Source: Corynebacterium stationis | GTDB lineage: Bacteria > Actinomycetota > Actinomycetes > Mycobacteriales > Mycobacteriaceae | Reading direction: 5' to 3' | Assembly (NCBI RefSeq): GCF_001941345.1 | Contig: NZ_CP009251.1 | Coordinates: 372,001-436,000 of the forward strand | Length of the DNA stretch: 64,000 bases | In this document: in pieces, positions 36,313 to 45,383 of the stretch | Layout of the letters: every line of letters begins with the position of its first letter | Numbering within the stretch: the first letter of the stretch is position 1 | Notes under the pieces: generated by a model | Databases searched by the model: none | The model's input: only the letters and a program-made list of their open reading frames with translations | What the model was told of the DNA's origin: nothing | Made by a program: the position numbers and the translations under genes

Positions 36313-37149
36313 TTAATCCTTGCGGTAGACGAAAATAGAGGAGAAGTCCTCATCGCCGTGGCCGAGTTCTTGTTGGCGTTCAAAGTTCTTGATGGCAGCT
36401 TGAACTGCAGGCAGTTCTTGCTTGGCGGTATCCACCATCAACTTAGAGTCTTTGCACAGCGCATCCACGGTGAAATCACCCGGGGCAGTCTCACGTTCGC
36501 CCAGGATAAACGGTGCCTTCATATTCTTCATGAAAGCAAGGCCCGTGATATCGAGCATCTTCAAGGTCTCTTCTTCACCCAAGCCTTCGGCCTCGCCCAG
36601 TGCCAAAGCTTCGAGAACACCCTGCGCGGTGACTGAGAGCGCTAAGTTAGCCAACAGCTTGCCGGTCGCAGCTTTCGCAGCGGAATCCACGCCGATGAGC
36701 TTGTTCTCACCAGCCCATGGACGAGCAATCTCTAATGCCACCTCGCGGCGGGCATCATCCGGGGTGCCTACATAGACACCCAATTCGCCATTGCGTGCAG
36801 GAATCAAAGAACCAACGACTGGCGCGTGGACATAAGAATCAACCGCGTCTGCGAATTCGCGTGCTGCCTCTGGAGAGACGGTGGTGGTATCAATCCACGT
36901 CACGCCCGGCGGAATGAGGTGCTGTGAGATAACAACCTCACGGATATCATCTGGTCCGAAGAGGGAGGTAATAATGACCTCGGCACCATCAACGGCAGCA
37001 GCAGGCGAATCCGCGAGTTGTGCTCCTTCATCAACCAATGGTTGCGCGCGCTCGGGTGTGCGGTTCCATACGGTTACTTCGTGGGATTTCATCACATGGA
37101 GCGCTAATTCTGAGCCCATGCGTCCAGTACCTAAAAATGCAATCTTCAT
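36313..37149 (-). CDS. NAD(P)-dependent beta-hydroxyacid dehydrogenase (3-hydroxyisobutyrate dehydrogenase family)
   Basis: 278 residues. Cofactor motif IAFLGTGRMGSELA at the N-terminus, VWNRTPERA after it (Arg at the end of strand 2 suggests NADPH). The catalytic Lys is in AAKAATGKLLANL, and the second conserved Lys in DALCKDSKLM. The frame extends to 37167, but ATG 37149 puts the Rossmann motif at the start as usual. The substrate could be a hydroxy-acid or an imine/glyoxylate-type compound; not decidable. Divergent from the SMR gene by 39 bases. Confidence 0.85.
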   Translation of the reverse strand: MKIAFLGTGRMGSELALHVMKSHEVTVWNRTPERAQPLVDEGAQLADSPAAAVDGAEVIITSLFGPDDIREVVISQHLIPPGVTWIDTTTVSPEAAREFADAVDSYVHAPVVGSLIPARNGELGVYVGTPDDARREVALEIARPWAGENKLIGVDSAAKAATGKLLANLALSVTAQGVLEALALGEAEGLGEEETLKMLDITGLAFMKNMKAPFILGERETAPGDFTVDALCKDSKLMVDTAKQELPAVQAAIKNFERQQELGHGDEDFSSIFVYRKD

Positions 37150-37188
37150 AGTTGCCCATTGTGCCAAAGATTGCCAAAGTAGGATCTT

Positions 37189-37503
37189 ATGGCATGGATC
37201 ATTTTAGTTCTCTCGGGTGCATTTGAATCAGTATGGGCAATCGCGCTTTCCAAATCTGATGGATTTACCCGCCTGTGGCCGGTGGTGACCTTCTTTATCG
37301 CTGCAGCTATTTCCATGGGTGGGCTGGCATGGGCGATGAAGTACCTGCCGGTCGGCACAGCCTATGCCGTCTGGGTAGGCATCGGCGCATCCATAACCGT
37401 TATTTACTCTTTTGCTACCGGCCAAGAAGCCGTGACTGTCCTCAAGATTGTTTTTCTGCTGATGATTGTGGCAGGGATAATCGGCTTGCGCGTGGTTAAT
37501 TAA
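37189..37503 (+). CDS. Small multidrug resistance family transporter, SugE/Gdx type
   Basis: 104 residues, four membrane helices, works as an antiparallel dimer. The proton/substrate Glu is in LSGAFESVWAIAL (residue 13), and the SugE-type LAWAMKYLPVGTAYAVW signature follows. SugE members in other bacteria export guanidinium; no guanidine riboswitch is seen in the 39 bases upstream, so that substrate is only a family guess. Its end overlaps the convergent lipoprotein gene by four bases. Confidence 0.85.
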   Translation: MAWIILVLSGAFESVWAIALSKSDGFTRLWPVVTFFIAAAISMGGLAWAMKYLPVGTAYAVWVGIGASITVIYSFATGQEAVTVLKIVFLLMIVAGIIGLRVVN

Positions 37504-38039
37504 GGTACGACCAGGCGGAAATCAGGCAGGTTGGTGCCGGGGAGTTTCAACACGGGTCCCTTCTTCGCCGGTTCCTGTGGTGCTGGAGCTGGCGCAGGTC
37601 GCGGAGGAGCAGGACGTGCTGGTGCAGGCGCAGGTTGCGGTGCTGGTTGTGGCGGCGGCTGCGGGGCCGGGTGCTCCATCACGGGAGCCGCCGGAGCAAT
37701 TGGGGCGACCGGAGCAACAGGTTCTGCTGGGGCAGCAGGCTGCGGACCCTCTGGTTGATTTGCTTCTGGAGAGCGCGAAGCGCTCGAAGAAGCGGACGTT
37801 TGCTGTGATGTCGGTGACTGTTCGAGGCGCTTCACAAACTCCGGGTTGCGCGATATAGGCTGTGGTAAATGCGCTGGTTGCCACGATTGCACGTCATGCG
37901 AAGCGGTACGTGTGACCGGTTCTTCCTGTGCGCAAGCGCTTAAACACACGCCTGCCAGCCCAAGCATTAACCCAACTAGCAGCGGATATCGCTGGCGGTG
38001 GGTGGGTGAAGAAGGGATGGATGGAACATCGACAATCAT
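37500..38039 (-). CDS. Proline-rich lipoprotein
   Basis: 179 residues. A basic head and hydrophobic segment end in a lipobox (LSAC, Cys near 36), so it should be lipid-anchored outside the membrane. The mature part is low complexity: a Ser/Gln region, then Pro-Ala repeats (about 95-155), ending in KKGPVLKLPGTNLPDFRLVVP-like sequence with a conserved-looking tip. A cell-wall spanning role is possible. Not recognised beyond that. Confidence 0.72.
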   Translation of the reverse strand: MIVDVPSIPSSPTHRQRYPLLVGLMLGLAGVCLSACAQEEPVTRTASHDVQSWQPAHLPQPISRNPEFVKRLEQSPTSQQTSASSSASRSPEANQPEGPQPAAPAEPVAPVAPIAPAAPVMEHPAPQPPPQPAPQPAPAPARPAPPRPAPAPAPQEPAKKGPVLKLPGTNLPDFRLVVP

Positions 38040-38146
38040 TGCGAAACCCCCGAAATATTTTCTGCAACTTAATTGTGAGTCTAACCTGAGAAAATCAAAG
38101 CTGCATCACAGCAATTACTCAAACTTTTGTATGGCGGCAAAATACG

Positions 38147-38152
38147 TACAAT
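38147..38152 (+). promoter_or_regulatory. -10 element of hemL, leaderless start
   Basis: TACAAT ends seven bases before ATG 38160, so transcription should begin at or next to the start codon. No ribosome binding site is present at a usable distance. Confidence 0.6.
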
Positions 38153-38159
38153 GAGGGCT

Positions 38160-39482
38160 ATGGCTTCTTCCCCGGACTCCTTGAATTCTTCTCAAACTTC
38201 TACTTCTGCGCAGTGGTTTTCCCGCGCCACTAAGGTCACCCCAGGCGGTGTGAATTCCCCCGTACGTGCCTTTGGTTCCGTCGGTGGGCAAGCGCGCGTG
38301 ATTGCCTCGGCAAAGGGCTCGCAGCTCACGGATGTCGACGGCAACACCTTTGTTGACCTGGTCGGCTCTTATGGCCCGATGATTCACGGCAATGCACACC
38401 CTGACATCGTTAAGGCTGTGCAGGAAGTAGCTCAAGATGGCTTGAGCTTCGGTGCTCCTACCATCGGGGAGACCTTGCTGACGGAAGAAATTATTTCCCG
38501 TACCGCTGCGGAAAAGGTTCGCCTGGTCAACTCCGGTACGGAGGCCACCATGTCTGCTGTGCGTTTGGCACGTGGCTTTACTGGCCGCGCGAAGGTCCTG
38601 AAGTTTGATGGCTGCTACCACGGTCACGTGGATGCGCTCTTGGCTGCTGCCGGATCGGGCGTTGCTACCTTGGCTTTGCCAGATTCACCTGGTGTCACCG
38701 GTGCGGCTGCGGCAGATACCATCGTTGTGCCTTATAACGACTTGGATGCGGTCAAGCAGGCTTTTGCTGATAACCCAGGTGAGATTGCCTGCATTATTAC
38801 TGAAGCTGCCGCCGGCAACATGGGCACGGTAGCACCCGCGGAAGGCTTCAACCAGGCACTGAAAGATATCGCGCATGACGATGGTGCCTTGCTGATTATC
38901 GATGAGGTTATGACCGGTTTTCGCACCTCGCATCAGGGTTGGTTCGGCGTGGACCATGTTGCCGGTGATTTGGTGACCTTCGGCAAGGTTGTCTCTGGTG
39001 GCTTGCCCGCTGCTGCTTTTGGTGGCCGCGCAGACATCATGGATTACCTCGCACCGGTTGGTCCGGTCTACCAGGCGGGTACGTTGTCCGGTAACCCAGT
39101 GGCCATGGCATCGGGTTTGGCATCGCTCAAGCTTGCCGATGAATCCCTGTACCCACGCCTTGCCGCGCATGCAGACCGCCTGTCGGATTTAATCTCTTCG
39201 GCACTTTCCGCTGAGGGCGTAGCGCACCACATGCAGCGTGCATCTTCGATGCTTTCTATTCGCTTTGCCGAAGGCGAAGGCTGCAACTTCGATGACATGA
39301 AGGCGGCTGATACCTTCCGCTTTACCCCGTTCTTCCACGAGCTTTTGAATGCTGGCGTCATGGTTCCGCCAAGCCCATTTGAGACCTGGTTTGTATCTGA
39401 TGCCTTAACGGACGATGATTTTGAGGTAATCGAAAAGGCTCTCAAGCCTGCTGCCCAGGCAGCTGCTCAAGCGGAAGGATAA
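38160..39482 (+). CDS. hemL: Glutamate-1-semialdehyde 2,1-aminomutase
   Basis: PLP enzyme giving 5-aminolevulinate from the HemA product. 440 residues. [13 protein letters not shown] near the N-terminus, EPA-type [14 protein letters not shown] and DEVMTGFR, and the PLP Lys in [17 protein letters not shown]. The longer frame from 38127 would start upstream of the probable -10 box, so ATG 38160 is chosen. It is separated from the hemACDBEY genes by four other genes but completes the same pathway. Confidence 0.94.
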   Translation: MASSPDSLNSSQTSTSAQWFSRATKVTPGGVNSPVRAFGSVGGQARVIASAKGSQLTDVDGNTFVDLVGSYGPMIHGNAHPDIVKAVQEVAQDGLSFGAPTIGETLLTEEIISRTAAEKVRLVNSGTEATMSAVRLARGFTGRAKVLKFDGCYHGHVDALLAAAGSGVATLALPDSPGVTGAAAADTIVVPYNDLDAVKQAFADNPGEIACIITEAAAGNMGTVAPAEGFNQALKDIAHDDGALLIIDEVMTGFRTSHQGWFGVDHVAGDLVTFGKVVSGGLPAAAFGGRADIMDYLAPVGPVYQAGTLSGNPVAMASGLASLKLADESLYPRLAAHADRLSDLISSALSAEGVAHHMQRASSMLSIRFAEGEGCNFDDMKAADTFRFTPFFHELLNAGVMVPPSPFETWFVSDALTDDDFEVIEKALKPAAQAAAQAEG

Positions 39483-39489
39483 TCCAGCT

Positions 39490-40098
39490 GTGACGAAAAC
39501 TCTCGTCCACCTCGTGCGCCACGGCGAGGTCCACAATCCCGATAAAATTTTATACGGCCGCATTCCTGGCTATCACCTGTCGGCACGTGGGCATTCCATG
39601 GCGGCACGCACGGCAAAAGCCTTTGAAGGCCACGACGTCGCATATTTGGCGGCATCGCCGTTGCAGCGCACCCAGGAAACCGCGCAGCCTTTTGCCAAAG
39701 TCACGGGGCTTGATGTGGAAGTTGATAAGACCCTGATTGAATCGGGCAACCGCTTTGAGGGTCTGCACGTCAAGGGTCTGCGTTCGGCATTGTGGAATCC
39801 GCAGCGGTGGCCGCTTCTGCGAAATCCACTGCAACCAACTTGGGGTGAGCCATTCTCCGAAATTGCTTCGCGCATGATGGATGCCGTGGAACGTGCACGA
39901 GTTGAAGCTGAAGGCCGTGAAGCTATTTTGATCAGCCACCAGCTGCCGATTGTCATGGTGCAGCGGACGGTCTTAGGTTTGCGTCTGGCGCATGCGCCGT
40001 GGAACCGTGAGTGTGATTTGGCATCCGTGAGCACGTTGGTGTTTGACGGTGAGCAGATTATTGACATTTTCTACTCTTCACCTGCCCAAAGTATCTAA
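39490..40098 (+). CDS. Histidine phosphatase superfamily protein
   Basis: 202 residues. Catalytic LVRHGEVHNP with phosphohistidine, later Arg/His region SPLQRTQETA, and the second His in LISHQLPIVM. GTG start seven bases after hemL. It resembles the phosphoglycerate-mutase-like protein found between hemL and ccdA in mycobacteria (Rv0525 position). The substrate is unknown; probably a small phosphate ester and not 3-phosphoglycerate. Confidence 0.85.
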   Translation: MTKTLVHLVRHGEVHNPDKILYGRIPGYHLSARGHSMAARTAKAFEGHDVAYLAASPLQRTQETAQPFAKVTGLDVEVDKTLIESGNRFEGLHVKGLRSALWNPQRWPLLRNPLQPTWGEPFSEIASRMMDAVERARVEAEGREAILISHQLPIVMVQRTVLGLRLAHAPWNRECDLASVSTLVFDGEQIIDIFYSSPAQSI

Positions 40099-40134
40099 AT
40101 ATACCGCACCATTTACTTCTAGAAAGTCTTCTTC

Positions 40135-40752
40135 ATGTTTGCTTCTAAGCGCCTAGCGTCAGCAGTTATGATCGCTGCCGCCAGCGTGGTCTTAGCCTCG
40201 TGTGCTCAAGATTCTGAGAATGCCCAAAATGCCGTTGCTACTGGCGCGACCTTTGAATTCATCACCCCTGGCGGCCAGCAGGAGATTTTCTATGACGAAG
40301 TAGACCGCAAGCCTTTGCAGTCTTTCTCAGGCGAATCCCTGATGGATGAATCTGAGACTATCTCCTTGGATGATTATGAAGGCCAGATTGTGGTCTTAAA
40401 CTCCTGGGGACAATGGTGCGCACCGTGTCGCGCAGAAGTCGATGACTTACAGCGCATCCAGGAGGATTTGGAAGAGCGCGATCTGGGCACCGTGTTGGGC
40501 ATCAATGTGCGCGACTACAACCCGCAGATTGCCCGCGATTTCAAAGAAGATAATGGCGTAACCTTCCCGTCTATCTATGACCCACCATTTAGAACTGCGG
40601 CTGCACTCGGTGGTGTTCCTACCTCCGTGGTGCCGACGACTATTGTCTTGGACTCTCAGCACCGCCCAGCGGCAGTGTTCTTGCGAGGTATTACGGACAA
40701 GGAAATCACAGAGGTCGTTGATAGTCTCGAACAGGAACAGGCGAGCAAGTAA
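40135..40752 (+). CDS. TlpA/ResA-like thioredoxin lipoprotein
   Basis: 205 residues. Signal with lipobox VLASC (Cys near 23) anchors it outside the membrane. The thioredoxin fold carries WCAPC (LNSWGQWCAPCRAE) and cis-Pro region SVVPTTIVLD. The role in the cytochrome c maturation system II is to keep apocytochrome haem-binding thiols reduced, using electrons from CcdA. The next gene, ccdA, begins directly after the stop. Confidence 0.9.
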   Translation: MFASKRLASAVMIAAASVVLASCAQDSENAQNAVATGATFEFITPGGQQEIFYDEVDRKPLQSFSGESLMDESETISLDDYEGQIVVLNSWGQWCAPCRAEVDDLQRIQEDLEERDLGTVLGINVRDYNPQIARDFKEDNGVTFPSIYDPPFRTAAALGGVPTSVVPTTIVLDSQHRPAAVFLRGITDKEITEVVDSLEQEQASK

Positions 40753-41544
40753 GTGACTGAAATTGGAAGCGCCTTCGCAGACGCCGCCGCAGGTGGGCCG
40801 CTGCTTTTGGGGCTATTGGCTGCTGCTGCCGCTGGACTAATCTCTTTTGCCTCGCCCTGCGTGGTGCCGCTGGTACCGGGCTATATGTCTTATCTTGCAG
40901 GCCTTGTCGGTGGGCAAGTGGAGTTTAAAAATAACCAGCCGGTGGTCACCAAACAACGCCAATGGGCAGTCGTCGGTGCCGCGCTGTTGTTCATTGTGGG
41001 CTTTACCGTCGTCTTTGTGCTCGCGACCGTGTCTGTCTTCGGCGCTATTTCGATGCTTACCCTCAATGCTGATGTGCTCATGCGCGTTGGTGGCATAGTC
41101 ACCATCTTGATGGGCATTGTCTTTATGGGTGGCATTGGCTTTATGCAAAATGACACCCGCATGGCTCCGAAGCGCTGGACCAATTGGCTGGGTGCGCCGC
41201 TTCTGGGAGGCGTCTTTGCCCTGGGGTGGACACCGTGTCTAGGCCCAACACTGGCGGCAATTATCTCGGTCTCGGCTGGTACCGAAGGCATGACCGCGAT
41301 GCGTGGCACGTTGCTAATCATCGGCTACTGCTTAGGGCTGGGTTTGCCCTTCTTGCTCGTCGCCTTGGGTTCAGCACGCGCGATGCGCAGTATCGAATGG
41401 ATGCGCAAGCATTCCCGCATCATTCAGATCATCGGTGGCATCACCATGATCATCGTTGGTATTTTGCTCGTCTCGGGCGCATGGGCATATTTCATCAACT
41501 GGGTTCGTCAATGGACCGTCGAATACGGCATGACGCTGATTTAA
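40753..41544 (+). CDS. ccdA: Cytochrome c biogenesis thiol transporter CcdA
   Basis: 263 residues, six or seven helices. It passes reducing power across the membrane to ResA. The two redox Cys are in FASPCVVPLVPGY (helix 1) and LGWTPCLGPTLA (helix 4), each with adjacent Pro. GTG start immediately after the preceding stop, so the two are coupled. Confidence 0.93.
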   Translation: MTEIGSAFADAAAGGPLLLGLLAAAAAGLISFASPCVVPLVPGYMSYLAGLVGGQVEFKNNQPVVTKQRQWAVVGAALLFIVGFTVVFVLATVSVFGAISMLTLNADVLMRVGGIVTILMGIVFMGGIGFMQNDTRMAPKRWTNWLGAPLLGGVFALGWTPCLGPTLAAIISVSAGTEGMTAMRGTLLIIGYCLGLGLPFLLVALGSARAMRSIEWMRKHSRIIQIIGGITMIIVGILLVSGAWAYFINWVRQWTVEYGMTLI

Positions 41545-41572
41545 GCGTAAGGAATAGGAGACCGTCCACATT

Positions 41573-43219
41573 ATGAAGAAAATCAGTACCGCCCTCCGCA
41601 AGGCCTGGCACTGGCTGACCAGTATGCGCACCGCGTTGGCACTGCTGTTTTTGCTTGCACTTGCCGCGATTCCCGGATCGCTTTTGCCACAGCGTGATTT
41701 AAACGAGTCCAACGTTAATGACTTCATTGCGTCAAATGGGCGCGTGGCAGAAATCTACGACAAGCTTCAGCTTTTCGATGTTTTCTCCTCCACCTGGTTT
41801 AGCGCGATCTTCGTATTGCTTACCATTTCTTTGGTGGGCTGCATCATCCCGCGTTCGTGGGATCACTACAAGGCGTGGAAGACGCCACCAACGCGTGCGC
41901 CGAAGAACTTAAACCGCATGCAAATGCATGCCAAGGGCGAGTCTGAGCGCAGCTTTGAGGAGATGCGCACGCAGGTGAAAACCCGGCTGAAGAAGTGGCG
42001 TGTCTCGGAATTTTCTGCTGAAGAAGACCGCGCGGGTGCGTACACGATTTCCGCAGAACGTGGTTATGGCCGTGAGTTGGCAAACCTGATCTTCCACATC
42101 TCTTTGGTAGCAGTATTGCTCACGGTCGCTTTCGGCCGCTTGGTCTACTACGAAGGCCAGGTCATCGTGATTACCAATACTGGTTCTACGGATCTGGAAC
42201 AGTCGACCGAATTTTGCAATACTTCCTTGTCGAACTATGACAGCTTCCGCGCGGGCCCGCTTTTCGATGGCACCGGTCTGCACGAATTCTGCATCCAAGC
42301 CCATGACTTTGTGGCGGATTACCTGCCTAATGGCCAAGCAGAGATGTTTACCTCGAATATCTCCTATGCCAAGGGTGAGGACATCTTTAATGACCCAGAG
42401 ACCTGGGAAGATTACCAGCTTAAGGTCAATCACCCGTTGCGTACGGATAACAACCGCATTTACTTGCAGGGACATGGTTTTGCCCCAACCATCACCGTGG
42501 AATGGCCAAATGGCGAAAAGCGCACCCAAACGGTGCAGTTCCGTCCCGATGACCCAACCTTCTTCCTCTCTTCTGGCGTGATGCGTTTCGATCCACCAGC
42601 GGGCATGTACCCGGACCTTTATGATCGCCGTCAAAACCAGCTGGCGATTCAAGGCCTGTTTGCTCCTACTGCGAGCTGGGATGGCGACAACGGTGAGCTG
42701 TTGACTTCGAGCTACCCATCCATGACTGACCCAGCCATGGCGGTGGATATCTACCGTGGTGATGCTGGCCTGGACACGGGCACCGCGCAGTCCATCTTCG
42801 ACTTGGATTCCACTTTGGTGCACTCCGGTCAGCTGCAGCGCATCGACCGCGTGAACCTGACAATGGATGAGTCAGTGACCTTGGACGATGGCACCACGGT
42901 AACTTTTAATGGCGCCAATGAATTCGCGAACTTCCAGGTTTCTTATGACCCAACCCAAAAGTGGGTTTTGGTCTCGGCGATAACCATGTTGGTGTCTTTG
43001 GTCTTCTCTCTGGTCATTAAACGCCGCCGCATCTGGATTCGCCTCCGCCCATTGGATGTCGCATCCAATGGAAGCGCCGGAACAGGGATTGAGATGGCAG
43101 GTCTGGCTCGTACCGACCGCGCAGGCTGGTCCGAGGAATTCGACGAACTCTACCGCGAGCTTCTCGAGTTGCCCGACCCGGACGAAGTCGAAGAGGACGA
43201 ATTATTCTCTGAGGACTAA
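41573..43219 (+). CDS. resB: Cytochrome c synthetase subunit ResB
   Basis: 548 residues. Membrane helices near 17-37, 60-80, 158-178 and 460-480, with a large extracytoplasmic domain between the last two. Together with CcsA it attaches haem to apocytochrome c. The His residues and general layout follow the ResB family. An acidic C-terminal tail (ELPDPDEVEEDELFSED) is cytoplasmic. AGGAG precedes ATG 41573. Confidence 0.92.
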   Translation: MKKISTALRKAWHWLTSMRTALALLFLLALAAIPGSLLPQRDLNESNVNDFIASNGRVAEIYDKLQLFDVFSSTWFSAIFVLLTISLVGCIIPRSWDHYKAWKTPPTRAPKNLNRMQMHAKGESERSFEEMRTQVKTRLKKWRVSEFSAEEDRAGAYTISAERGYGRELANLIFHISLVAVLLTVAFGRLVYYEGQVIVITNTGSTDLEQSTEFCNTSLSNYDSFRAGPLFDGTGLHEFCIQAHDFVADYLPNGQAEMFTSNISYAKGEDIFNDPETWEDYQLKVNHPLRTDNNRIYLQGHGFAPTITVEWPNGEKRTQTVQFRPDDPTFFLSSGVMRFDPPAGMYPDLYDRRQNQLAIQGLFAPTASWDGDNGELLTSSYPSMTDPAMAVDIYRGDAGLDTGTAQSIFDLDSTLVHSGQLQRIDRVNLTMDESVTLDDGTTVTFNGANEFANFQVSYDPTQKWVLVSAITMLVSLVFSLVIKRRRIWIRLRPLDVASNGSAGTGIEMAGLARTDRAGWSEEFDELYRELLELPDPDEVEEDELFSED

Positions 43220-43351
43220 AACCCTCATTCATAGTGCTCAACGCCCTACACCTCATCCATCTAAAGTTGGTTAAGGTTAGACAAAAGTAGTAGGGTGATG
43301 AACATATAAGCCGCTTTGTGGTGGTCTAACTCCGATAGGTAAGAAAAATTG

Positions 43352-44398
43352 ATGCCGGTTAATCAGAATCTGTCCAGCTTTTCAGACATCGCATTTCAGA
43401 CAGCATTTGTTGTTTATGCGGTCGCGTTGATTTTGTCTCTCATTTATTATGGGCGACTTAATGGCGTAATTGATGCGCGTCGTCAGCGTTCCGAAGCGAC
43501 AGTCAACGCTAAGAAGCTGAAGGCGCCCGTAGCCGCCCACGGCGTTGCTGGTGCTGACAGTGTCAGCAGTGCGGATAGTGCTGAAGGCTCCGGAAGTGGC
43601 ACGGCGGGTGTATCTGCTGCAGATCTTGCGAAGCAGGAATCTAAAGTTGACCGCCTCGGTGGAATGACGCAGTCACTGTTGTGGGTTGCTATTGCTTTGC
43701 ATCTCGCATCGATTGTGCTGCGTGGTCTTGCGGTCAACCGCTTCCCGCTGGGCAATCTTTATGAATACATGATGATGATTACCTTCGGCGCGCTGCTTGC
43801 GATGATGGTTGCTATGCAACGCAAGGAATGGCGCACCTTGTGGCCATGGGTTCTCACCCCGCTGCTCGCGTTGATGTTTTACGGCTCCACCAAGCTTTAT
43901 GCAGAATCCGCACCAGTGGTACCGGCATTGCAGTCCTACTGGCTGCCAGTACACGTCACCATTGTTTCTCTCGGTGGTTCCCTAGGTATCGTTTCCGGTA
44001 TTGGTTCTGTCTTGCACCTGCTGCGTCGTTGGCAGCCAAAGGGTAAAGAGCATGGTTTCTTTGGTGCGGTTGCAAAGCCATTGCCGTCAGCGAAGAAGCT
44101 CGACCAGCTGGCGTACCGCGTCGCGGTGGTTACCCTTCCAACCTTGGGTCTGGGCATCGTGTTGGGCGCTATCTGGGCAGAAGCTGCCTGGGGTCGTTTC
44201 TGGGGCTGGGACCCGAAAGAAACTGTCTCCTTCGCAACCTGGATTCTGTATGCTGCCTACCTGCACGCGCGTGCAACCCCATCCTGGGCGAAGTTCGCGC
44301 CATGGATTAACGTTGTTGCGCTATCCACGATGATTTTCAACCTCTTCTTCATCAATATGGTCGTATCCGGACTCCACTCCTACGCTGGGCTAAACTAG
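43352..44398 (+). CDS. ccsA: Cytochrome c synthetase subunit CcsA/ResC
   Basis: 348 residues, about eight helices. The haem-handling WWD-type motif reads WGWDPKETVSFATW. Conserved His residues occur at ALHLASIV, LPVHVTIV and AYLHARA and GLHSYA. An N-terminal helix is followed by a Ser/Ala-rich loop (50-95). ATG 43352 is used; a TTG directly before it is the alternative. A partial DtxR-like half site (AAGGTTAG, 43273-43280) lies upstream. Confidence 0.92.
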   Translation: MPVNQNLSSFSDIAFQTAFVVYAVALILSLIYYGRLNGVIDARRQRSEATVNAKKLKAPVAAHGVAGADSVSSADSAEGSGSGTAGVSAADLAKQESKVDRLGGMTQSLLWVAIALHLASIVLRGLAVNRFPLGNLYEYMMMITFGALLAMMVAMQRKEWRTLWPWVLTPLLALMFYGSTKLYAESAPVVPALQSYWLPVHVTIVSLGGSLGIVSGIGSVLHLLRRWQPKGKEHGFFGAVAKPLPSAKKLDQLAYRVAVVTLPTLGLGIVLGAIWAEAAWGRFWGWDPKETVSFATWILYAAYLHARATPSWAKFAPWINVVALSTMIFNLFFINMVVSGLHSYAGLN

Positions 44399-44403
44399 TT
44401 GTT

Positions 44404-44664
44404 ATGACGAACCCAACCCGCAAAAAGCAGGGCAAGCCCGCCAGCGATAATCACACGCTAGTTGAGCTTGGTCAGCGCCTCGCACAAAGGCGCCGTGATT
44501 TTGGGATCGTACAACAAGATTTAGCTAAGACCGTTGGAGTTTCACGCTCCACGCTGCACACCATTGAACACGGCGGCGAAGGCGTGCGCTGGGAAAAGGT
44601 TATTGCTGTAGCCCAAGCTCTCGATTTCGATATTAAGCTGGTGCCCCAAAACCCAAAGGCTTAG
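44404..44664 (+). CDS. XRE-family helix-turn-helix protein
   Basis: 86 residues. The helix-turn-helix spans about 20-75 (LGQRLAQRRRDFG, QQDLAKTVGVSRSTLHTIE). It resembles HipB-like DNA-binding proteins, but no toxin partner lies next to it. Five bases after ccsA, so probably in the same transcript. A hairpin GGCTTAG-N11-CTAAGCC (44658-44682) covers its stop and that of the convergent gene. Confidence 0.8.
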   Translation: MTNPTRKKQGKPASDNHTLVELGQRLAQRRRDFGIVQQDLAKTVGVSRSTLHTIEHGGEGVRWEKVIAVAQALDFDIKLVPQNPKA

Positions 44665-44675
44665 CGGCTTAAGCA

Positions 44676-45008
44676 CTAAGCCTGGGGACTATCTTCGCCG
44701 GAATCGGGTTTCTCCCCAGGATTCGGAGTATCGGGAGAATTAGAAGTATCCGGAGTATCTGCAGCGTTATTTTGATTCTTGGGCTTGGGCGGACGCTTTT
44801 CTTCTGCTGCGCGCTCGCGTTGGCGGCGCTGTTTGAAGGCTTCTTTTTCTAATTGCCACAAGAAATCTTCATCGTCGTCGGGTCCCTTAATTTCGCGTGG
44901 CGGCGCCACCGTCGGGGTTTTCTTCTGGTTCCAGGAGCTAGGTCCAAAGGCTTTCCAGACTAAAACCACGGCTGCGATAAGCAAGAGCAATAATATAATC
45001 CGACCCAT
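44676..45008 (-). CDS. Small membrane-anchored protein with charged tail
   Basis: About 110 residues from ATG 45008 (MGRIILLLLL); ATG 45017 adds three residues. The longer frame up to 45173 overlaps the divergent gene and is not credible. One N-terminal helix (about 2-21), then a helical, basic/acidic middle (DDDEDFLWQLEKEAFKQRRQ) and a Pro/Asp/Ser-rich end with TPDTSNSPDTPN repeats. Unknown function; the place next to ccsA is shared by related genomes. Confidence 0.65.
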   Translation of the reverse strand: MGRIILLLLLIAAVVLVWKAFGPSSWNQKKTPTVAPPREIKGPDDDEDFLWQLEKEAFKQRRQRERAAEEKRPPKPKNQNNAADTPDTSNSPDTPNPGEKPDSGEDSPQA

Positions 45009-45050
45009 GTAGGCCATTCTACGTGGCGAAAATCTCAGGAGGTAAACTAA

Positions 45051-45383
45051 GTGCCTGTGGATGATCAAGCACCAATTCCGGACCCCGAACTTCGCAAGAA
45101 GTCGCGCCGCGCAGTAGTAAAATACGGGCTCGCGCGCCTTGCCCTGTTCATTATTCTCACTGTCGTTATTCAAGTAGTGGCAGTTGTCATTGATGCGCCG
45201 ATCCCGCTGGTATTTACCGCGCTGCTCGCACTCTTTGTAGCATTGCCGCTCTCGATGCTGGTCTTTTCCCAGTGGCGCCTAGAAGCTACTCAGTCCATTG
45301 CCGAATACTCCCGCCAGCGCCAAGAGCATAAGGCTTGGGTGCAGCGCGAGCTCTCCGGACGCGGCAACGAGGAAAACGACTAA
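45051..45383 (+). CDS. DUF4229-type membrane protein
   Basis: 110 residues with two helices (about 28-48 and 53-75) and a basic cytoplasmic tail. GTG start with AGGAGG nine bases before. It fits the small actinobacterial DUF4229 family found near menaquinone genes; no function known. Its end overlaps the convergent esterase gene by four bases. Confidence 0.75.
   Translation: MPVDDQAPIPDPELRKKSRRAVVKYGLARLALFIILTVVIQVVAVVIDAPIPLVFTALLALFVALPLSMLVFSQWRLEATQSIAEYSRQRQEHKAWVQRELSGRGNEEND

Noticed and set aside
37168..37188. Guanidine riboswitch before the SMR exporter
   Set aside because: The gap is only 39 bases and has no conserved riboswitch sequence.
43272..43289. DtxR box upstream of ccsA
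   Set aside because: Only one half site (AAGGTTAG) fits; the other half does not, so it is mentioned but not called.
44404..44664. Antitoxin of a toxin-antitoxin pair
   Set aside because: No toxin-like gene is adjacent; the next gene is convergent and is a membrane-anchored protein.
45009..45173. Upstream extension of the small membrane protein
   Set aside because: Overlaps the divergent DUF4229 gene and adds a Cys/Arg-rich stretch before the natural signal-anchor start.
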